Shown here in pieces: positions 57,460 to 64,000 of a DNA stretch of 64,000 bases (positions are counted from its first letter, which is position 1; every line of letters begins with the position of its first letter). The stretch covers positions 36,580,001 through 36,644,000 of the forward strand of contig CM114274.1 in the NCBI GenBank assembly GCA_050084515.1. The letters run 5' to 3'. The notes under the pieces are model-generated. The model saw only the letters and a program-made list of their open reading frames with translations, ran no database searches and had not been told where the DNA came from. This DNA is from Blasia pusilla (lineage: Eukaryota > Marchantiophyta > Marchantiopsida > Blasiales). The position numbers were made by a program, and so were the translations under genes.

Positions 57460-58005
57460 AAGAATCAAAATAGGACCCAAGAATAAAATCTTGAAATGCA
57501 ACGTATGTTTGGTTGCTAAAGGCTTCAAGCAAGGAGGCCGGTTTAGACTATCATGAGACCGTTGCTCTTGTAGCAAGTTATGGCTCCATCAAAGTTCTTT
57601 GCCATTGGGAGCTCAACAAAACTAGAAGGTGGGACATATGGGTATAAAGACTTTAGATTTCATGGGGAATTCCAAGGGGACATCTACAGGGAAATACCAT
57701 ATGGATATACTAATGATAGAAAGGTATATCTCTTGAAGCAAGCTCTTTATGGCTTAAAGCAAGCACCTAGATGCTAGGATGAAAAAATGGATGTTTATTT
57801 TATCAAGAGAGGATTCCAATGCAACAATGCAAATAAAGGGGTATATTTCTTAAAATTGATAATGTATATAGCATTATATTTTAATGATCTTATATTTCTT
57901 GAAGGAATCTTAGATATTATAAAAAGTGTAAATAAATATCTCTATTATGACTTCCAGATGGTTGCCGTGCATCCAACAAAGCAACTATTTGGAATTCAAA
58001 TTTAG
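57460..58005 (+). pseudogene. copia reverse transcriptase relic
   Basis: Pieces include LVAKGFKQ and LDYHETV near 57,510-57,567, then the frame 57,580-57,777 with KVYLLKQALYGLKQAPRC. The frame 57,787-58,005 has LYFNDLIFLEG, where the usual YVDD is changed to YFND. Loss of the catalytic pair plus several stops shows a dead gene. Confidence 0.75.
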
Positions 58006-58095
58006 ATAGTTCGGAAAAAGGTTTCGATCCGTTTGAGTCAAAGAAAGCATATAAAAAAATTTAAATGAGATACATTAAGCAAGATTGTAAGTGTA

Positions 58096-58139
58096 TATCA
58101 TCAATCCTTGCTCATGGTTATGAGCAAGGATTGATGATA
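58096..58139. repeat. Perfect inverted repeat, 20-bp arms with 4-nt loop
   Basis: Positions 58,096-58,115 and 58,120-58,139 are exact reverse complements around GGTT, and pairing nearly continues outward (GTGTA with ACAC) after a 2-nt slip. It lies between the RT and RNase H relics of the ancient copia element. Because the host is old and the arms are perfect, the hairpin must be much younger than the element. Confidence 0.92.
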
Positions 58140-58229
58140 CACACATAAAATCTTGGAATAAATTTATGAGCATTATATCTATGTGTTGTAAGGTCATCGA
58201 GATTTGCTATGATCTATACTTGAGAAGAT

Positions 58230-58765
58230 TCAACTCATTTAATCAATGCCTTAATCAAACATACCAACAAACCTACAACACAACATTAGAAATGTTTGAA
58301 GAGGATACTCATATATTTGTGTGGCACAACAAGTCTATACTTGGAATATTGACATCAAGTCAATTGATTAATCTTGTAAGTGTATTCAAATGCAAGTTTG
58401 GGAGACAAGTTATTGATTTTTCAATTCCGAAAGAACATTAAAAAGTGGATGTATGTTTTTTTTAATGGAAGGGTGATTTGTTGATACATCAAGAAGAATA
58501 ACATTACATTCTCTACTACTTCCGTAGAGTAGAGAGTCTTGCTGACTAGGACAAGATTTGGTTGACTTTCTTTTTGTATGAATGCTCTTAGATATAAATA
58601 AAAGAATGTTATAACCTTTTAGGTTGATGACAAAGGAATGATGAAAGTGAGCAAAAATCCCGTGCATCATTCTAGAACAAAACATATTAACATCAATTGT
58701 CATTTTGTAAGAGAAATGACAAGAAACAAAATTCTTTGGTTTATTATCCAACACATGGCATAGCA
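58230..58765 (+). pseudogene. copia RNase H relic
   Basis: VSKNPVHHSRTKHININCHF, followed by VREM (near 58,642-58,716), is the conserved late RNase H block. An upstream frame (58,166-58,441) probably covers the start of the domain, but without clear active-site residues. The right LTR begins about 100 bp later. Confidence 0.65.
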
Positions 58766-58861
58766 ATTGATGTCTTGATCAAATTTTTAATTTAAGGGCA
58801 AGCCTAGAAAGTGTGTACATATGATGGGCTTTACTCTAAACTCCCATTTAGGTGGAATATT

Positions 58862-59365
58862 GAGAAATATTCATCTCTAGTTTATTCATGTCCTAAATCT
58901 AGTTAGCTAGATACTAATTAGCTCTATTACCTTTGGGATAATATCAAGTTAGGGTTGGGATCTATTAAGAAGATCTAAGGGTCGGAAATGCCTTCTTTCC
59001 CACACATAGGATATTTTAGAACTACATATAAAATTTCTACAACAAGTACAAGTATTGGTGAGAACTCTTGAGGCTTTTGGTGTTTTCAACAATATCAGCC
59101 TTGCTGAATACTGATTTAAGATGAAGGAAGAGGAAAGTGAGACTAAGCTTGTTATATGCTATAGCCTCACTTAAGGCAATAATTTTAGTTGAAGTAGTTG
59201 ATAGGGATTTTTTATGCTTAATGATGAGAGCTATATGTGATCTTTAACTTGGAGATACATGAGGATCTATCTTGTAAGTGCAAGGTATAGCTATATACAA
59301 TTATCCTTAGAATTTGATGGATCATAAGGAGATTCACATCATGAAAGTGATATAATTGGACAAGG
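58862..59365 (+). repeat. 3-prime LTR of the ancient copia element
   Basis: Colinear with 54,015-54,460 over several blocks. It starts shortly after a GGTGGAATATTGAGAA run that may be the remains of a polypurine tract and LTR start. The exact borders are uncertain. Confidence 0.65.
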
Positions 59366-59774
59366 TAACTAGCTAGAAACTGATTTGTTGATTGTGGATA
59401 TTGAAATCAGGGATGGATTAGCCGAAGCTTCTTCTAATATTGCACAAGGAGATAGGTATGTTGATCAAACTTTATAACAAAGAATACTCAAATCCGTATG
59501 CACAAGCATGAAAATTTTATTGATTTTTTGATGAAAGTGGATAGATGAATGGGACGACATGGAACGCTCGGAAGGATCCCCTTCACAATGTTGTGGTATG
59601 AAATTGATTAGATTGAGTTAAAGTGCAAGGTGTATATTATTATTTGCAATTGGATATAGTTGTTTCCTTATATGTGGGAAAATATTTTTTTCCAATTTTT
59701 TTCCGCTTAAGTATAATAGAAGAAATACATTGAAAGCTCAACTTGCATAGAATTCCCATCTGTTATTTTAAAGA

Positions 59775-59949
59775 CTAGTATAATGCATGTGCCCTGCACG
59801 GGTGAAAAAACTCCCGTGAGGAAAGCATTCTTATGAGGGCGGGCGGGCACGCAGGTATTACAAGTGTCAATACCAACACGAACTAAAATGAATACGTGTC
59901 ATCACCAGAGGACGGGCCTTGAGACCCCGTCCTCCTTTAATAATATAGA
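59775..59949 (-). mobile_element. Miniature Helitron, 175 bp, minus orientation
   Basis: On the minus strand it starts TCTATATTATTAAAGG (59,949 downwards) and ends CTAG (59,778-59,775), inserted between A and T. A CCCGTGC..GCAC hairpin lies near the 3-prime end (59,790-59,803). Its start matches the element at 24,342. Confidence 0.8.
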
Positions 59950-60198
59950 TTTAGATATATGAAATTTGAGTAACCTATTTTATGAAAATTATTGTGAGAA
60001 AATAGAAGAATATTCAAAGCATGCCCAAATCTTGAACTCTGTCGTTGAATTTTGTCATGTATTATAATCACATTACTCAAGAGCAGCAAGGAGCACTACA
60101 TAAGTTATTTTTGTTACTCATTTGACAACAAGGTCTATTTAGAATGATTTTGATTATGTTGAGGTATAGTTTTATATCACATCATCAATAAACTTATA

Positions 60199-60378
60199 CT
60201 AGCATAGTTTATCTCCTATGCACGGAGTAAAAATTGCTTGCGAGGCATCTCGTTCATTTATTCATCGTATTAATTTAGTTCTTATGTTATACGTATCACC
60301 AACGGAGGATGGCTAAACTTATATTTTTCAACATCAGAGAAAGGGGTCCTCAAACCCCATCCTCTTTAATTATATAGA
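60199..60378 (-). mobile_element. Miniature Helitron, 180 bp, minus orientation
   Basis: On the minus strand it starts TCTATATAATTAAAGAGG (from 60,378) and ends CTAG at 60,202-60,199, next to T. A weak CTCC/GGAG hairpin precedes the end. It is only 250 bp from the element at 59,775 and in the same orientation. Confidence 0.65.
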
Positions 60379-61392
60379 TAAGACATATTTTACAAGGAGA
60401 TTTGGAACTACAACGACCTTCAGTTTGCAAATTTTTTTATTCAAAGTCATTTGAGATGAGGCACCGCCTATCCCTTACTATGGTTCATATTCATCTTCTT
60501 CATTAGTATTATATGTCACCACATCATAATGTGAAAGGCATAATCCATTCATCCTCTGGTTTTCCCACGAGATATTTGGCCTTCCTTGATGGCAATATTA
60601 TACTCCGAGTACTATGAACTAAAGTTGTCAACAATTTGGGACTACTTCCCAATCATATTCCACAATATGATTCCTTTCTAATTTTGAGGATCTTCATTTT
60701 CACTCTTCTTGAAAAGACTCACGTCTTTTCCACTTGGCATCACTTTGGAATAAAATGAGTTTCTCCTCATAATAAGGTCTAAGAGATGTATTGCAAAAAA
60801 AATAACAATTATGGAGAATGTGCCCATTAGGTAATGCATGTCCTAGCCTTGCAACCATAGATGCTTCACATCATTCAATAGAAATATATACTATGATGGT
60901 ATGATAGACTCCTTTTCTTTTTTCTTCAACAAGCATGATCCCGCTATTGTCTTTTCCATCTCGATAAATACAAGAAGAGTAAATTACTTCACTTTGACCA
61001 TAAATTTGAAATAGTCTATGTGCTATAATATGCTTAATTATGTTTATTCCAAGTTTGATTTCAATCAAATCAACTTCATGAAAGTTGTACTAAAAAAACT
61101 TGAGAGGCTACACAAATGACTTTATCACAATTGTAGTGGGACTCGGGCTTATCTGTATTATTATTGGAGAGTGCCCTTTCAATTTGGAAGCTCCTCTCCT
61201 ACTGACACTTAGCATTGGCAACCATTGGAATTGCTAGTATTTTGCACCAACAAGATTAAAATTGATTAGAATGGTCTGCGATAATTGTGAGAACTAATTA
61301 TGAGAGACACTGATGCATCCCATGGACTTGTACAAGTGTCTAGGATGAAATTTACTAGAAGTGATGCCATGTACTTATCCATTATGCTTGAA

Positions 61393-61429
61393 GCTTATGT
61401 GTTTACTTAGGCAAGGTAAACACATAAGC
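61393..61429. repeat. Perfect inverted repeat, 14-bp arms with 9-nt spacer
   Basis: Positions 61,393-61,406 and 61,416-61,429 are exact reverse complements. Pairing extends outward (ATTATGC with the ATAAT side) after a 5-nt bulge TTGAA. Confidence 0.88.
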
Positions 61430-62799
61430 ATAATGCCACAATATGTGAGCAAGGTGGTGGATGTCTCCAACACAATAGGGATGGTGGCCGATGCGATATG
61501 AGTGATTTCTATTGGACAAATTCTAGACGCTTCACTTTGAGGATCAACATATCTTAATCATTGGGCTCTTCTATTAGTTAATTATTCCACCAATATTATA
61601 TGTCTTTTATGCCATCATCGTATTTTGTGTATTTGCAACTAGTGAAAATATATTTTGATTAGGCTCATAAGCCAACATTAGGATAACATCTGAATAGACG
61701 AACTACCGGCTGTTAATTTTGGCATAGTCGGATCCCCCATAATCATTTGGGATCCGATAGTAATACTTCATAAAATTACTCTCATATGGGAAGCACTAGA
61801 ATATAATAGCGTGTTACCTTCTCATTAGGTAAATATATTGAGCCCAAGGAGCTTCATTCTTCTTCCTACATTGTCCGAGGCTACTTTTTAGGATGGGTGA
61901 GCTCAACGTGCATGAAGTAGAATTAAAAATATCATTTTTGGACTGTTTATGTTAATGAGATTAAATGAGAAAATTAATAATTTGATAATCATGTCAGATT
62001 TTTAATACTTTGTTTGAATTTTCATGACAAATAAAATATACAATGAAAATATTTTCATACACTTAAAACCTAAGAAAATAGACATGACGTTCTTGACTAA
62101 GGGTATGGGCTTAAAGTCTAATGTTATTAATCAAAATTCTGATAAAATATAGTTTGAATTTAAGTTGTAATTCTTACTTATGTTATATTAGTATAGTTTT
62201 CATCCAATTCCTTATAATACATGAGACGTTTTTCCTAATAGTTGTATGTTAATCTCATCCTCATCAATTTTGATTCATGACAAATTTTAAAAATTTGAAA
62301 CTTTTTTTCATCTGTTTTTTCTTGTTTAGTTTTTCATATGCATTAAGAATATAGAGTTTTCTCAAATTTGGAAGGGAACATTCTTCAACATCTTCTTGCT
62401 TCCATAGTGAAACGTTGTGTTCTTTCTTCCTCTTATTCAATTTCTAATGAAGAACGTTCACCAAACATGCAAAGTTGATTGGTCTAACCTTTTTCTATTA
62501 AAAAAAAGAGTTTTAGTTTTTATTCATGATGACCTTTGGGAAAAATATTATGTCTCTATCTCATCTTCATCAATTTTAGCAAATTACCTACGTCAGTTTT
62601 AGATGCACATTTTTTCCATCAACCTTTAGTTATACTTGTGGTTACCAACAAATCATTTAATGTTACTCTTTTCCATTTAATTTTTTTGTTGCATTGTTAT
62701 TAAAAGTGGATTATATTTAAGACATTAATTATCTATCAAGTAATGTTCTTACTTAAATTCAATGGATACTTGTTGAGCTTATTTCAATCATTGTCATTA

Positions 62800-62823
62800 T
62801 CTTACAAATATATATTTGTAAGA
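62800..62823. repeat. Perfect 24-bp palindrome
   Basis: The sequence reads the same on both strands from 62,800 to 62,823 (TCTTACAAATA and its complement with no spacer). AT-rich palindromes can extrude as cruciforms; no gene is near. Confidence 0.9.
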
Positions 62824-64000
62824 AAATAGATTCTCTAGGAATTAACTATCTTTCTTAAGATCAACATATACTTATATATCCTAAATGGGTACTATGAACA
62901 ATTCCTAACTTGGGACCCATCCTAGTTTTTTTTCACAAGGAGAGTATATTTGAAGATCAATTTACAACCTGCCAAAAGTATTTATTGGGGTTGAGAAAAA
63001 CTATAGGCAATATTTGAAATTAAATGGAAGAAGTTGATGGAGACTCAATCACATAGAATGCGGGCTAGTTATTACTTAGGACTGACCATGGATCACCACA
63101 ATTCATGTACTTTCACTTGGTAAAATATAAACATTTTCGTCAAAGTTGACTTATGACATGAAAATTATTCTATGTTAGTTATACTCTGGATCTTACGAAG
63201 AGGAAACTATTTTTATTTTCCCGCACGACTCAATTATAATTGGATGTATTATGTAATGGGGCATCATAATTGAGTCCCATACATCTTCAAAGCTAGAGGA
63301 AAGTTGTGTTAAAATTATTCAATGATTATTTGAAAGTCGAGATTCGAGAATTAATCTCGCGGATAGTGGGATTTTTAGTCAGACTAACAACTTTATATAT
63401 GCTACTCTCAATTGCGACTTTGGTCATGGAAACATACAATAAAGATTCATACTAGAATCCTCTTTTTTTTTTTTTGAGAAAGCAATATATTTTGGACCTT
63501 CATAACTTTTTCATAATTTAGGCTTCAAGAAAAAAGATGGTGAATTTTGTTCTCCAAAATTTAGGATTAGAAAAGCAGGAAAATAAAAATGTAAAATAAA
63601 TAAAATCAAACAAAGAAAAATGCAAAATATCTCTATAGGCATAAGGTGTATATTATAGAGAACATCATTTTGTTTTGTTCCATGTGTTCAATGAATCTTA
63701 TAAGGAGAGATAGGGACATTTTCAAAGAAATTCAAGTTATAGATCTCAACTAAACCCCACTTTAGGTACATATGAAGACATGGCCTTGCAAGAACATTAG
63801 TCGACATACGTTGAGAGCTAATATTATAAAAATATAGTGTGGTGGGTTCATTCAACTACTCCTCTCATCATTAAAAGAAAAAGTAGAAAAAATAAACATA
63901 TCAACCATTCAAGCAATTGAAAATCAAGAAATTCCCTCAATTAATAGTGTAGATTTCATATGCCCAAACAAAATAAGCTAAAAAAAAAAGAATATTGGCT

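Larger units (their letters stand above)
54015..59365 (+). mobile_element. Ancient LTR/copia element with diverged LTRs
   Basis: Direct repeats at about 54,015-54,460 and 58,862-59,365 flank decayed integrase, RT and RNase H in copia order on the plus strand. The repeats are colinear over at least three separate blocks, with divergence I judge at roughly one quarter, far older than the 16.5-21.4 kb element. Stops and frame changes are everywhere. The 5-prime third (54.5-56.0 kb) has no recognisable gag and may contain another insertion. No PBS or target duplication was recognised. Confidence 0.75.
60380..64000. other. AT-rich intergenic with a degenerate Helitron-like fragment near 61,157-61,330
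   Basis: The fragment has TATTATTATTGGAGAGTGCC and following body blocks but no intact 3-prime end. No gene, RNA gene or further element is supported in the rest. Confidence 0.45.

Overview
This window looks like nuclear DNA of a land plant with a repeat-rich genome. The two recognisable genes have spliceosomal introns with GT..AG borders. One is a CWF19L2-type splicing factor and the other a plant-type DnaJ-like zinc-finger protein. The rest is dominated by decayed plant transposons: Ty1/copia, an R2/NeSL-like non-LTR element, hAT, Tourist-like MITEs and miniature Helitrons. I cannot fix the species. The non-LTR element resembles elements I associate with bryophytes, ferns and lycophytes, but that is a weak inference.

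Layout. 1-7.0 kb: AT-rich intergenic DNA with two CpG-keeping GC-rich blocks (about 2.1-2.8 and 5.4-7.0 kb) that carry no recognised gene. 7.0-10.3 kb: a frameshifted non-LTR retrotransposon on the minus strand. 10.3-14.5 kb: repeat debris, a possible SINE, a 124-bp CT microsatellite and a MITE. 14.5-22.1 kb: an old gag-like element interrupted by a complete-length copia insertion (16,472-21,445) that still has both LTRs, PBS, PPT and a 5-bp target duplication. 22.8-23.9 kb: a minus-strand copia relic. 24.3 kb: a mini-Helitron. 28.9-30.0 kb: a hAT-related transposase relic. 32.6-33.6 kb: a diverged tandem repeat and a Tourist-like MITE.

The gene island runs from about 33.6 to 49.9 kb. The plus-strand gene (34,982-37,587, four coding exons, 233 aa) encodes a DnaJ-like Cys-rich zinc-finger protein with a possible organelle-targeting N-terminus. 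The minus-strand gene (49,467-43,697, nine coding exons, 763 aa) encodes a CWF19/CwfJ-family protein of the late (intron-lariat) spliceosome. Both models keep reading frame across every splice junction. They are convergent, with about 6 kb of intergenic DNA between their stop codons, and no functional link between them is visible.

49.9-64 kb: AT-rich repeats, a GC-rich block with triplicated G-box-like units and a small orphan ORF (51.3-52.6 kb), an ancient LTR/copia element with diverged LTRs (about 54.0-59.4 kb), and several mini-Helitrons.

The least explained signal is a scatter of near-perfect short-spacer inverted repeats. Two pairs abut base-to-base (6,477-6,545 and 47,907-47,992). Two have exactly 20-bp perfect arms with 15-nt spacers, one just upstream of and one inside the DnaJ-like gene. 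Four have exactly 9-nt spacers. I found no convincing new multi-gene system.
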